A stretch of DNA of 64,000 nucleotides, from assembly GCA_963682025.1 (NCBI GenBank), contig OY821517.1, positions 107,126,972-107,190,971 on the forward strand, in the 5' to 3' direction. The DNA comes from Cordilura impudica. Its lineage: Eukaryota > Arthropoda > Insecta > Diptera > Scathophagidae. The notes beneath the pieces were generated by a model. That model searched no databases, was not told the origin of the DNA, and saw only the letters and a list, made by a program, of their open reading frames with translations. The position numbers and the translations under genes were made by a program. Below, piece after piece: positions 24,008 to 36,242 of this stretch (position 1 is its first letter; the number at the start of each line of letters is the position of its first letter).

Positions 24008-25190
24008 TAGTTAATAAGAAATATTGTAATAAAAAGCAAAATTGTCCTTTGAATATAATTTCCTATAATGTTGATGGCATAGAAAACAAATCTTATAATG
24101 TAGATTTTTTTGAGTATACACAATAAGCCGACATCTTTACATTGTTAAAGACACACGTAGAGAGTATTAAAATTGCTAAGTTCATAAGATTCAAGAATTT
24201 GAACACTAAATGGTAACCAGCTACCCGAAACAGCCCGTTTGGCAGAGTCATTGGAGGTCATCATCTTGGAGTTCGTAAAACAATAAAGGATGTTGGAATT
24301 AAGCATGATTTTAGAGCATATGGTGGTACTGATCTGGTTGTCATTACAATAAGGGAACTTTTCTATAATACCGACGTACTTACGAGATGCGAATTGGATA
24401 CACGAATTTGAAATTTTAAAAAAAGTTTCCATTCCAATAATATAATAAACCCACACACAAAAAAACTATTTGCCAACCGAATTGTTCTAAAGTGGAACAA
24501 TTGTATTTTCGATTGTATCAACAGAAATTTAATATCATCAGCAAATTTTCTATTATGATAAAATATTTACTGTTAAGGCAATAGAATTGTAATCATCGTG
24601 AACCCGAAAATCGGTTATTAGCATTATCGCCATTCGGTTGGCAATAAATTCGGTAGCCACAATGAATCTGTGTGCACATTAAAATGAGGGAGGAGCAACA
24701 TGAGCTGGATGATGTTTTTGATTTGTTTTCTTCTGGTCTAGAACATCGGAAGTCGCATGATAAAGTAAATGTAGCTGCTGAAGGAAAAAAGTTTATTGAG
24801 TTTTGCAATAATTAAATGGAAGACCTATCGGTGTTGAAGCGTGTTCTCAACTAACTACGTGATTTTGATAAACCATTTTCATTACAGGAATTCACGCTGA
24901 CAGTTGCGAAGGTTAAAGTAAACAAAGCTCCAGGTGAGGTTAGAATAACCTATGAATTTTTCATTATTGCCAGCAATAAATGCCTTAATGCTCTTGCGGA
25001 TATTTACACGAGGATATTAGGTGGAAAGGCTTCAGTGGAGATATTAGAACGAATTATAGTTCTACCAATTTATAAAAAAGGAAATATCAATGAACCGTGT
25101 AATTATAGAGGAATCTCCTTTATGAATTTTATTGGAAAGATTATGACGGGTGCCATACAGAAACGGTTGTTGCAGGGGACGAACAAACAC
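24008..25190 (+). pseudogene. CR1/Jockey-type retroelement fragment
   Basis: Endonuclease text (IISYNVDGIENKSYNVDFFEY, then FTLLKTHVE, 24050-24160) is followed, after a MITE at 24452-24674, by the linker and the start of an RT (EFTLTVAKVKVNKAPG..RITYEFF near 24885-24960, ERIIVLPIYKKGN near 25050, YRGISFMN near 25105, KIMTGAIQKRLL). In-frame stops lie near 24126, 24232 and 24813. The RT stops before its catalytic box at about 25190. This family differs from R-a and R-b. Confidence 0.75.
24452..24674. mobile_element. MITE with CACACA ends, copy 2 (223 bp)
   Basis: Nearly identical to the MITE at 16805-17032, including the inner blocks TTTGCCAA.CGAATTG and GGCAATAGAATTGTAAT. It begins CACACAC and ends GAATCTGTGTG. 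It lies inside the retroelement fragment at 24008-25190. The two insertions into unrelated elements show the family was mobile. Confidence 0.85.
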
Positions 25191-25500
25191 CAAAAATAAA
25201 TGAAACTTTTCAGGGGTGTGAAGTGAGAAAAAGTTCGAGAGTATTTTGTCGTTGTCCTTCAATGCATGGAATGTGCGTTGGTTCATTCACTAGTTGCGCT
25301 AGATGGTTACGCGCCACGAAAAGCTCATGGATATTAAAATCGCCGGCAGCAACGATTTCACTATTAGGGCAACTCTCTAGATATGTATTCAGAAAGGGCG
25401 TCGAAGCCATTATAGGTATGCTCTCTTTCTGTATTTGGGCTTCTATGGAGCTTCTTGTATTACGCACAGTGGCTGAAAATCGTTTTTCATTGGCCAAAAT
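25190..25500 (-). pseudogene. Endonuclease fragment of another non-LTR element
   Basis: On the minus strand the ORF from 25497 reads FSATVRNTRSSIEAQ.., VAAGDFNIH (AGDFN is the APE endonuclease core), QLVNEPTHIP and NTLELFLTSHP, all conserved in Jockey/R1-group endonucleases. Residues normally found between GDFNIH and the QLVNEPT block are partly missing, so there is an internal deletion. Only this part of the element remains. Confidence 0.75.
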
Positions 25501-25510
25501 TCTGTAACTT

Positions 25511-25854
25511 TTGAACCGATCAAAATATTTAATTAATTTTTTTTAATGGGTAGATATTTAATTCAGCTTGACTCAGTTTTAATTACATTAAAATTGATTT
25601 AGGAATTTTTTAAGGAATTCTAGGTCAAAGTTGAACTTTTGATTTTTTTTTTAACTTTCAGAGTGAAATATGTGTTTATTATTTTTTTATTTATTAAAAT
25701 ATTTAATATTTGGATTTTAATAATAATTATAAACATATTTTGTGATAATGAGTTTTTTCAATGTTACACTCAAAAAATTTTTACACAAAAAAAAAAATTG
25801 TAAAATCAACTTGATGTTGCTTGGCATATAATGCAGCTGGATGCAGCCTTCGTG
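25511..25854. other. AT-rich spacer
   Basis: About 340 bp of homopolymer-rich sequence between two retroelement remnants; nothing recognisable. Confidence 0.5.
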
Positions 25855-25887
25855 TTAGTCAAAGCCATCTATCATTGTCAGCACTAG

Positions 25888-26151
25888 TTGGTAGCCTACT
25901 TCAATTTCTACCCATCTAACTGTAATTGTAATGGCGAGTGTAAAAATGAAGAAACATGTTATAGATGCCACGGAAACCACAAATCAAAGGAATGCGAAAA
26001 AGAAGTAACTAACAAATGCACTAACTGTATAAGAACAAATAAGAAGCTTAATATGGGACTTGACGAAAATCATATCGTATCAAATAGAGAATGTCCGGTA
26101 TATCAAAATATGCTTAATATGAAAAAGAAAAGGCTGGGTTTAATAGTATAA
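25888..26151 (+). pseudogene. Gag-like (ORF1) C-terminal fragment of R-b
   Basis: The translation has zinc-knuckle spacing CYRCHGNHKSKEC (C-x2-C-x4-H-x4-C) followed by CTNC, the nucleic-acid-binding knuckles of non-LTR ORF1 proteins. The upstream part of ORF1 is missing. It lies just before the endonuclease and would bind element RNA in the ribonucleoprotein. Confidence 0.7.
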
Positions 26152-26852
26152 CAATCACAGGAAATACATGACATCTACACAAATATATGCGGATTAGTTA
26201 ATAACTATATTCAATTGGAAATAATTGCTGGTAAAAAAAACCCAGACTTCATTATACTTACAGAGACCCATTTAACAAAATATATAGATGAACGAGAAAT
26301 ACTACTACATGGATATAATCAATATAGTACACGGTCAAACTCAAAAAGTACGGGGGGACTTACTATATATTTTAAAAAACTATGGAACATTACACAAATA
26401 TTTGAAAAAACTTCCGACTCAAATTATTGGATTAGTGCTTACGTGGCCAAATTTGGTAAAAAACAAATCGTAATAATGGGGGTTTATAAATCACCAAGTA
26501 GCAGTGAAACAGAATTTTGCACAGTTTTTGAGCAATTAATTGAAGACATATCTGAAACAACTTATGATATAATAGTAGCAGGTGATTTCAACATCGATTG
26601 GAATAAAGAAGAAACTTATAAAAGCAGGTTGGAAAATGTTTTGCATGATAATGGACTAAAGCAGATAGTAAACAAATATACAAGAATCACAAAAAATTCG
26701 AGAACAATAATAGACTACGTTATAACAAATAATGATCATATAACAACGAAAATCAATAGCGCCAATAAAATATCAGACCATGAAGTAATAGATATAAAAA
26801 TTTAATATAAAAATGAAAATCAAAACCAAAGAAATAGAAAAGAAATTGAAAT

Positions 26853-26863
26853 ATTTAATTATA
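26853..26863. repeat. 11-bp target duplication, left copy (PLE)
   Basis: ATTTAATTATA here and again at 28710-28720 flank the Penelope-like insertion in R-b. Collapsing the two copies restores the R-b reading frame. Confidence 0.85.
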
Positions 26864-26969
26864 TAATTTTAATTTTAGTTCGGCTTGAGGTCATAAATTT
26901 TAATAAAATTAAATAAAACAGAATTGTTTTAAATTTTATTATTAATTTTTGTTTATTTAAAACCCAATA

Positions 26970-26998
26970 TTTCGATCGAAATTTTCGATCATCTTCAG
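26970..26998 (-). ncRNA. Hammerhead-ribozyme-like core in the PLE 3' region
   Basis: On the minus strand CTGAAGA (complement of 26992-26998) is followed by a perfect inverted repeat GATCGAAA/TTTCGATC and then GAAA (complement of 26970-26973). CUGANGA, stem II and GAAA are the conserved hammerhead core, and PLEs are known to carry such ribozymes. Stems I and III were not convincingly drawn, so activity is not claimed. Confidence 0.4.
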
Positions 26999-27156
26999 GG
27001 GATCTATTTAATGAAATATGTATAAAAACAAATAACACAATAAATACAAATATACATATAAAAACGGATAATACATTTATCACAAAAAGTTTAATTACAT
27101 ACATTTTTAAAAAACAAATCTTCCGCGATTATTTCTGTTTGTTGTTTGGTTTATTG

Positions 27157-28703
27157 TCACTTTGTGTTTGATTTTAATCTATATTTGTCAATTGTATGTC
27201 TGTAAACTTGAGCGCATTTGTCAGTATCAGTTTTGTAATTTAGCCTCTTCTCTGTCGGTACATCAATAATGTGTAGCATTTCTAGAGTATATCTCTTTTT
27301 GTAGTTACTCTCACCCACTAATATCTTTACATCGTCAAAGTTAGGTTTATGACCAGTCAAAGTACAGTGGGCTGCTAATGCGGTTTTTTGCGATAAAGGT
27401 TTGTCAATTTGTTTCTGATCTGACTTATATGATGCAAGTCTAGCTTTAAGTTTAGTTTTTGGCATACGTTGGATTCGTCCCCTTTACAATTTATCTTATA
27501 AACTAAGTTAGATTTGTCATTTCTTTCCAATTTTGATTTTGTTTTACTGAAGAGTTTGTCAAGTGTATTATCGGTCTTAAGCGCTAGTTCATATTTTTCT
27601 TTATTATAAATATTGGAATTTTTAAGTCTTTCGGATAGGCCTGCTATATAAGTCATGGATTTGTATATTTTTGGAGGTTTTTCTATTCGAATATTGCCTT
27701 TACTTTTCTTTTTCCATTGTCCTATCAAGTTATTAATTGTTTTTATTGGAAAGTCATTTTTGGTTAATATATTTCTTATTATGTCCATATTTCTGGGATG
27801 AAAATCCTTGTCACTTATTTCTAAAACTCTACGTATGAAGTTTGAAGCCGTGTTAATTATAATTTTTCTAGGGTGTTTGGAGTAAAAATTAATCAGTCTT
27901 CCTGAGGCAATAGGTTTCTGGTACCAATCTAATTTAAGCCGAGTTCCTTGTCTTAATATTATGCAGTCTAAGTATGGTAATTTATTGTTGTTTTCCCTTT
28001 CCATGGTAAATTGAATTTGTTTGTGAAAGTTATTTAATGTTTTTAATATTTCTTCAATGTCATCTATTTTGATTATTGCAAATAAATCGTCAACATATTT
28101 TGTAAAAACTCTTGGTTTTCTCTTAAGTTTTTTAAGCGTCGTATCTAGTAGTTCCTCCATAACTATGTCTGCAATTACAGGAGACGCTGGAGATCCCATC
28201 GGCATTCCTCGGTTTTGCTCGTAATATTTATTTTCGTGATGGAAATATCTATTTTCTTTAATGCAAAATGTTAATAATTCCATAAATATTTCTTTTCGTA
28301 TTTTTGTGAATTTTTCTAAAGTATCCCATTTTCTTTCGATCGTCTTTAGTGCTAAATTAACTGGAATACTTGGGAAAAGAGAGATTACGTCAAAAGATAT
28401 TAAGGTTTCATCAGATTTTATATATGTGTTGTTAATCCTTGTTTTAAATTCCTTTGCGTCTTTAACATTATACTTAGAATCCTGCGTTAAGTTTTTTAAA
28501 ATATCTACTAGAAATTTACATAGTTCATACGATGGTGAATTAATTGAAGAACAAATGGGTCTTAAAGGTGTTCCAGTTTTGTGAATTTTTGGAAGACCAT
28601 ATATCCGTGGTGCTATGGCTATTCTTGTTGTTAATTTATTCTTTTTTGTCAGGTCGATCAAGTTCATATTTAATAATTTTTCTACAAGTGTGTTGTTTTT
28701 ATT
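27157..28703 (-). pseudogene. PLE reverse transcriptase with GIY-YIG-like tail
   Basis: The main frame (28667 to 27375, about 430 codons, open further upstream to the junction) has the PLE-specific RIYGLPKIHKTGTPLRPI, LISFDVISLFPSIP, GMPMGSPASPVIADI and the catalytic YVDDLFAI (YVDD codons at 28087-28098). A frameshift near 27470 moves to the frame 27465-27157. Around it, NLVYKINC stands where the GIY-YIG nuclease begins in relatives, followed by KTKLKARLASYKS and TALAAHCTLTGH, which match the later part of that domain. The expected YIGQT stretch is disturbed by the frameshift. The N-terminus is truncated. Its RT frame is the longest single open frame in the window. Confidence 0.88.
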
Positions 28704-28709
28704 TTGCAG

Positions 28710-28720
28710 ATTTAATTATA
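28710..28720. repeat. 11-bp target duplication, right copy (PLE)
   Basis: The second copy of ATTTAATTATA, directly followed by the R-b text NQDLFNRELS. Confidence 0.85.
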
Positions 28721-29959
28721 ATCAGGATCTATTCAATAGAGAACTCAGTGCAGTATTAGAATATAATGAAAATTATAGTGTTAATAAGAGCGTGGATATA
28801 ATTGACACATGTATCGAAAATACGATTAAAAAATTTACAAACAAAAAAATAGTGAATATAAAGAACGATGTTCACAAATGGTTCAACGAAGACTTAAAAA
28901 TACTCAAAAGAGAAAAAATTGTTAAATACCAAATCGCTAAAACGGAAAATACAGAATCTGCATGGAATGAATATAAATTAATAAGAAATATGTATAAAAA
29001 TAAAATTGAAAATGAGAAAAACAAATATATTAACAACAAAATAAATAATTCCAAAGACCAGAAACAAATGTGGAATGCAATAAAAAACTTAGTACTTAAG
29101 AAAAATGCCAATGTGATAAAAAATGTGATGTCTAACAATATAGAGTATAAGGATGACTATCAAATCGCTACCCAATTTAATAATTATTTTGTCGATAGTG
29201 TTAAATCAATAACGGATGCAATAGAAAAAGTGCTATATACAAACAACATACCTGTGATATTTTCTAGATTTAAATTTCGTGCAATATCTTTAATAGAACT
29301 TAAAAACATATGCAAATGCCTAAAGAACAAACAAGATTTTAACAAAGTCTCAATTAAGATAGTTTTAGATATTTGGAACATTATTGGTAAAAATTTGCTT
29401 TACATTATAAATAAATCTTTCAAGACTGGTATATTCCCTGAAAATTGGAAGTATTCTATGGTAACACCTGTCGAAAAAATAGCCAAAACAAACAAATGTC
29501 AAGAATTCCGACCAATAAACACCTTAAAAACATTTGAAAAAATTATAGAAAAAATTGCTAAAGAACAGTTGGAAAGTTATATGGAAGAAAACTATATGTT
29601 TTCAAAATATCAATCTGGTTTCAGGAAAAAATACTCATGCGAAACAACGGTAAGCTATGTGATAAATAAATGGAAATATTGTAATAAAAATAATAAGATA
29701 ATGGCAATTTTCTTGGACCTCAAAAGAGCGTTCAAGAGTATCGATAGAGAGCTATTGATTTAAAAAACTGTATATGTATGGTATCAGAGAAAATGAACTG
29801 CAATGGTTTAAATCATATCTGACAAATCGAAAACAAATTACGGAAGTTAATGGTGTTAAATCGGATAAAATTGATAATAAAATTGGAGTGCCATAAGGTT
29901 CTATATTAGGAGCACTATTATTTATAATATATATAAATGATATGCCCAATATTTTAAAC

Positions 29960-32900
29960 TAGTTGATTGTGTGGCGCCTAGGCGCCCGTTTAAAAATTAT
30001 GAATAAAACAGTTTAAATTTAAATACACGAAAAATTTATAATAAATTAAATTTCTTTTAATATAGAAGTAAATTGAAAATTATATTGTTATATATGTACA
30101 TGTGAAAAAAGATTGTGTCTATGGAAATTATATACATAAGTATCAAAACAGATAAGAAATATTTGGCAAAAAAGTTTTTCAATTTAAAATCTCTTGAAAA
30201 ACTATATTTCGTGTGAAATATCGTTGGTCATTTAATAGTTTTCCTTGCTGTTGGTTCGATTGAATACGTATCTTAACTTGGCTTGCAACTTTTGATCGTG
30301 ATGAAGCCACATAGTTGGCCGTGTGAAAATACCGCGTATGCAGGCTCAAGGCCTTGTTTATGGTAATTGCGTATGCAGGAATTACTGGAAACTGGCGGCG
30401 TTTTAATATGAAAGGTAATGTGCTGTCGGTTGAGATCAATCCTAGGAATTAGAGTTTTAATCACATTTTTCATACAAATTGCTTCTCTTATAGCGAACAG
30501 TGGTTATATCAAACTTTTTACTTTAAGAAACAAATTTTTTTTCCAATTCAGAATTTTCGTATATTTTATATATTAAAAAAAAATTAATTTCAATTTAATT
30601 TAATTTTATTTTCATTTAATTTTAATACAAAACAAAAACTTCGATTTTCAAATGAAGTTTTGTAAAAGGTCCTTTTATGTATATTTTCGTAAAAGTTTGC
30701 CAGTAGCCAACCTTTGATTTGTACTTTCTGCTTCTATACATAAGGAGTTTTTAAAAAAATATTTTCTTTTGATAGAAACTCGGTAATTTTAGTCGTATTA
30801 AGACAAACAATTAATATGTATCTTTAAGTAATTTAATTTATGTTTTATAACTGCATAAAATGCCCCAAAATAAATAAACTTATTCAACTAAAAAAACTTT
30901 TTAAACCTTTCGGATAAATCATAAAAATACTACGGTTATAACGAACTTAGTCTATAAGGAACTAATTTGGCCGGTCCCGCCGAGTTCGCTATAACTTTAC
31001 TCCATTTTTTTGTAGAAAAATAGAATAGCATAGAAAAAAAAAAAAACGTTTTAGAGCAAGGTTCCTAAAGGTTTCTTAAGGGGGGTAAGGTTTTAAAAGT
31101 TAAAAAAAGTCGTATTTTCATAATCCTTTTTTGAAGATATGAATAATGTTGGATTATTTATTTCATATACACGTTATAGCATAACATTTGAAGAATCCTT
31201 GAAAAAAAGTTCAATTCAAAATTTTAATAAATAAGTCTGTGACAGCGAATCTCCGGAGGCGTTGTTGTTTTGCGGTGAACATCATAACTCGTTACCGGAT
31301 CATGTGAAATAAAAAAATCGAAACGCATGACATGTTTCCTGTGGTAGTGACGAAGAGTTTTTAAATTTTTTTTTTTTTTTTTTTCAGCATTTTAAAGTGA
31401 AAAACGATTTGCTATACAATTTCGGGAATTTGTTGATAAAAAATGAGAAAGGAAATGGAATTAAAAAAACTCTTCGTGGTTACCTGATGATTTATGTGTC
31501 GATATAGTGTCTAAAATTGCGAAAGAATCGGTCAAGTAGATTTTGAGTTATGATGTTGACGGACTTCGAATGTATATACTATGATTTATATACTATATAC
31601 CGTATGAGGCCGGTCGCTGAAAACGCTGTATCTTCTTAAGTTTTGCTCTGATTTATTTAAAATTTTGACACAACACTCTCGATATGTTGTGCATTCAGAA
31701 AGAGGAATGCAAAAAAGGTTTTAAGACCTACCATCCCTTAAGGAGGTGCAAACACCAATACACCTACAACAAAGAGAAAAGAATATTTCATATGTCATCA
31801 TAAATGTGAACTGTAAAAAGCGAACATTTTTTTCAGTTATCTATAAATCAAAAAAAAAAAAAAAAAAAGGGCGTATTAGTTTAACTTAAAAACAAAATTA
31901 TTATTTCAAATCGCCTTTAATTCATCCATGATAATTTCTATAAATTATTCAAATTAAAATCTTAAATATACCTATTTACGTAATTTATGTTTGTCTAAAT
32001 TTTTTGAAAGCAAATTATGTAAAAATTAATATTATGAGTGAAAAAAAATTATTTTCCCACCTCTCTTCTGAAATTATAATGTAATATAATTAAGCAAAGT
32101 CAGAATAATTTAAATTTTAAACTTAATATTGCACAAGTGCTTTTCAATACAGAGCTTTAAACGAAATCATAAGGTGGACAACAACAAAATCCATATTGAA
32201 GATCTCTTTTTTCTCAACTATTTATCAAAAAAGCATACTCTTTGGTAAGTGCTGGCCATCAGAGAACCTGAGCGAAAGCACTCCTAACAATTCAAAACAA
32301 TTTTGAGATGAAAAACAAAACAGACAAACGGTAATGTTTAGTTTGATAAAAAAAAGTATGTATGCATATCGGACGACGTTAAATGAGAAAAATAAAAATT
32401 TTTAAAATTTTCTTCATTACTTTTATTTGCAGAATTTTTTCATTGACCAACAAAGGGAATTTAAAGAAGAATTTGAATAGATATTAGTTTTTTGATGCAT
32501 TTTTTGCGTTCATCTTATTCCATATGTAACACGAAATCTGCATATGAAGTGCTATTGTCGTTAGCAGTGCTGCTAATTTTAACAACTTATTTTAATTTCG
32601 ACGATTTTTTAATTTGTTAAAATGATTTGTTAAATTTGTTAAAATGATGATTGAAGATTTTAAATATTCAGTTGCATAAAAATTGGGATTTCAAGGGTTA
32701 ACAATTAATGGGTTGTAAATCGAAAATTGATAGTTTTAGTTCAGTGTAAATGTAAATTACAAAATATGTATAGATTTAATTCTGGGTCAAGTCATTTCAA
32801 AACGGAAACACCTTGAATAGCATCTCCATTTAAAATTTAAGTTTTAATTACGGCGATACTTTAAACCTATATTATATGTTTCAGCTATAGAAACATATCA

Positions 32901-33341
32901 ATAAAATTATTTAGTTGATTGCTGTGTTAAATTTTTTTCGTTGAAATTTCATCACTAATACATTTTTATATATAGAAATAACCAATGCTGTAATAATATT
33001 CGTAATATGAATGATATAAATAAATTTTATTGCTTCCTTTTGTAATATTTTTTCGAGTTATATAAGCGGTAAAATTTTCTTGTCCATTTCTTTTTTTAAA
33101 AATGACGATTTTGGCGATTAAATTTACAAAATTGTCGATTTTCAGAAGATTTCATTAGCAGCACTGGTCGGTAACAAAGAAGAGAGAAAATTGTGTGTGG
33201 GTTTGTATAAAATGAGAAAGATTAAATTTTGTTTGTGTATTTCCCATAGCTTTGTAGGGAGTGCTATGTGTGTGTATTATTTCAGCGTTACAGAATCAGT
33301 CAGTCAGTCAGTGAGTCAGGGATCAGCGTAAATATATATAA
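29960..33341 (+). mobile_element. Element B: 3.4-kb non-coding repeat inserted in R-b
   Basis: The left edge is TAGTTGATTGTGTGGCGCC and the right edge TAAATATATATAA. The R-b sequence AAAC/GATAAATGC is rejoined exactly (protein NILN-DKCEII) with no duplicated target, which is what rolling-circle elements leave. A 14-bp perfect palindrome GGCGCCTAGGCGCC lies near the left end, and (CAGT)n near the right end (33297-33312). It aligns with element A outside Helitron H1. A segment at about 30000-30505, absent from A, contains a Helitron helicase scrap. No own coding capacity is seen; a non-autonomous Helentron/Helitron-type element is the likeliest class. Confidence 0.75.
30179..30480 (-). pseudogene. 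C-terminal helicase scrap of another Helitron
   Basis: Minus-strand frames contain LKRRQFPVIPAYAITINKA, which corresponds to the motif FPV..AYAMTINKSQGQ, and in the other frame AVFSHGQLCGF (HGQLYV motif), then FTRNIVFQEIL. The QGQ part is lost and the frame shifts. The text differs from H1 and H2, so it represents a different Helitron family. Confidence 0.72.
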
Positions 33342-33935
33342 GATAAATGCGAAATAATTCTATATGCTGATGACGCACTGATCTATGCTCAAGGAAATAC
33401 AGAGGAACAATGTAAAGATAATATAATGCATGATATCAACAAAATAAACAATTGGCTGAAAATGAACATATTAAAACTAAATGAAAAAAAAAACTAAAAT
33501 AATGGAAATAAACATGAACAGCAACACAGTTTTTAAAATTAATAATGAAATAATTGAAAAAGTTAATCAAATAAAATATCTGGGTTTCATAATCGATAAA
33601 GACTTTAAATTTAAACATCACGTCGATTACATATGTAAGAAAATTGGAAAAAAATCGGCTTTTTTAAACGGGTGCGAAATAAAATATCGATAACAACGGC
33701 AATAAATATGTATAACACAATGATAAAACCTCATTTTGAATTCGGATCCACAATTCTGTATACCTGCTGCACAACAACACAATTGGAAAGATTGCAAAAA
33801 CTTCAAAATAAGGCTATGCGTTCTATTTTAAAATGTAACAGATATACTCCCATCCAAAATATGCTAGATACATTGAAATGGCTGAACATACAACAAAGAT
33901 TAGAATTTAATACGTTGAATTTTGTCCAAAAGATG

Positions 33936-35898
33936 CACACAGAAAACAGATTCGTTGTTGCAACTTAATTTATTGCCAACCGAATTTCCGTAGTCCCATA
34001 TACCATCACAATATTCTGTTGTGATTGCTGAATTATATGACACATATTACCGTACAATGGTTAAAGCAATTGACATTATATATTAATTCGATTTTATGAA
34101 TTATGATATTTAGTTGATACAATGGTATTCTTAATTTTAATTATTGGTTGTTACGACCATATGGATTTTTACTAATACATATTACATATAAAAATCAAAA
34201 TTTATAATTATTTATTTTCAGTATTTAATTTTGAATAATTTATACATTTTACATTAAAATAAATAAAACATATCTCATATGATAAACACAATCTGATAGT
34301 TATCCTTGACTTCACTATATAAACGGTTTTGAATTCAAATTGCCAATTTAAAGTTATATATTATTCTCATTTGCATATTGTCTGCTAAGATTTCTAAAGT
34401 AATAAATATTATCATTACTAAATTTATATTAATATTAAAGCTGTATGCATTTATTAAATAATATTATTTAAAAAATTTAAAGACATTCGATTCGAACGCA
34501 TAGGAAGTTTGTTTAAAGTGAATTCATAGGGAACAGTTACATTTGATCTAGGCCATCACATGCACTTTTTTAACTTATTTATATGGCTCTATCATAAAAT
34601 GTTATTTAGTTAGCATAATTGTTTTTGCGAACGATAGTTTAATTACAAGTGAAAAAAAGTGATTTTGTGTCGTCGGTCGAAACTAAAAGGTATGTCGAGG
34701 TTAAGTATATATCGTAGTACGAATATCGGCACAAACTCACTACTTAAACAATCGTATGCTAATCTCCTCGCTATGATAATCGACTTTACAACAACCACTG
34801 TCTTCGTGATACTCTAACTGAAAAAAGAAACAGTGACAGCATTCTGGATGTGGTCAGATCATTCAATATATCTGGGAACTGTTCATTTGCCTAGTCTAAA
34901 ACAAAAATTTGATTTTATTCGTTTATAGAACATTGCGATTAATCATACCTGTTTAAAAGCCGGTGTGCTGACGACAACTGGATAACAAGGTTTCAGGTTA
35001 TATATGTCCTCACAAACATTTGTAGCGCTAATACAGGCGTTGGAGGAATTTTCATATACTTCACCGAAATAAAAGCCTGACTATGTTTTGTGTATCTGTA
35101 CATGTGAATCTTAGATGCAGGGAAGGATAGTACGCTCTTGATTGGCAGATAAGTTTTCTAAACTATAACCATAAATACCAGGAAAAACACATGCCATGGT
35201 GATTGGACAACACCATCAGGTTCCATAATAACGGGCATTTCTTGTATACTCTTCTATCATCTATTTTTAACAATAATTTAGCACTATTTGACACATTATG
35301 ATTATAAAATATAAAATTAAATTATCACAATATATTTATTAGTTTTTTTTTGTTATTTTATTTTATTTGACAAATGTCAAATTTAATCAACAATTCGGTC
35401 TGGCAAATTTTATTCTTCTTTTGGTATTTACAAAAGATATTAAATTTCCTTTCGGTTAGAAATATCAACAGAGGGTACAATTTTGGGTTTCTTATATTAC
35501 AACCGAAAAACCGTTCTTAATACAAATTTTATATATAGTACTCTAAACAATTATTTGTTATAATATCTGCTAAAACATTTTCGGTTTGAAATATGTTGGT
35601 AGAACTGAATTAGTAGTTACATTCGCCAATAATTAGTGTTAAAACATGTTATTCTTGGTTTTATTAGGTTTCCTCAATTAAACTAGTTTAGAAATTTACA
35701 TAAAGACATTGATTGGTATACGTAACTAATATCGTTGTTGTAGATATCTCAATTTTAGATGTATTGTGATTAGACGATAGTTTTAATAGAATATCTATTT
35801 TAGTTTTAAATATTGAAGAATTACAATAAAAATTCTAATTATTTTAACAAATTTTTCTAGTTGCAACTGAATTCCAACCAATCTTTTTTCTGTGTGTG
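33936..35898. mobile_element. Element X: 1.96-kb TIR transposon without a gene
   Basis: It begins CACACAGAAAACAGATT and ends AATCTTTTTTCTGTGTGTG, forming imperfect inverted ends, and is flanked by the 6-bp duplication AAGATG (33930-33935 and 35899-35904). Removing it and one duplication restores R-b as FVQKM-GNAPEYL. No ORF with similarity is present, so it is non-autonomous. Ends and subterminal text (TTGCCAACCGAATT) match the small MITEs at 16805 and 24452. Further copies are the fragment at 5245-5665 and the copy at 55550-58960. Confidence 0.85.
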
Positions 35899-36218
35899 AA
35901 GATGGGTAATGCTCCAGAATACTTGATCGACCAACTGATGTACGTGGGAGAAGCTCAACCGTATAACTTATGAAACGCGGAAAACTTTAGATTACAAAGG
36001 GTGACAACAACAGCAATGCAAAGATCTCTCTTCTTCAAGGGACTAAAAATATATAATACGTTACCTAACTATGTCAAATTAGAAAGAAATATTAATGTTT
36101 TTAAAAGAAATGTCACACAATTTTTAAGATATAACACAAATCAAGAAGTTGTATAAAAATTGTTAAATATTAATTATTAGTTTTAAATTAAAGTATAATA
36201 AATACTACTACTACTACT

Positions 36219-36242
36219 AAAAAAAAAAAAAAAAAAAAAAAA
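36219..36242 (+). repeat. Poly(A) tail of R-b
   Basis: A run of A directly follows an ACT triplet run (36203-36218) after the R-b 3' UTR. It marks the 3' end of the retroelement. Confidence 0.85.

Larger units (their letters stand above)
26864..28709 (-). mobile_element. Penelope-like element (PLE), 5'-truncated
   Basis: The element lies on the minus strand inside R-b, with an 11-bp ATTTAATTATA duplication on each side (26853-26863 and 28710-28720). It encodes a PLE reverse transcriptase with a GIY-YIG-like tail and has a 3' region with a hammerhead-like core (26970-26998). The N-terminal part of the ORF is missing at the 28709 junction, so this is a truncated copy. Confidence 0.9.
26158..36166 (+). 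pseudogene. Endonuclease-reverse transcriptase ORF2 of R-b, in four pieces
   Basis: The endonuclease (26158-26852) has TETHLT, GDFNIDW and a final SDHEVI motif. After the Penelope insertion, 28721-29959 covers the linker and RT with FRPINTLKTFEKIIEK, YQSGFRKKYSCET, FLDLKRAFKSID, GSILGALLF and YINDMPNIL. After element B, 33342-33929 has the catalytic YADD box (33363-33374) and the NQIKYLGFIIDKD thumb. After element X, 35905-36166 holds RSLFFKGLKIYNTLP. Decay marks are a TAA at 26803-26805 in frame, a stop at 29761 with a frameshift, TAA in the QGSILG box (IGVP-stop-GS), and frameshifts near 33485 and 33675. Confidence 0.88.
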
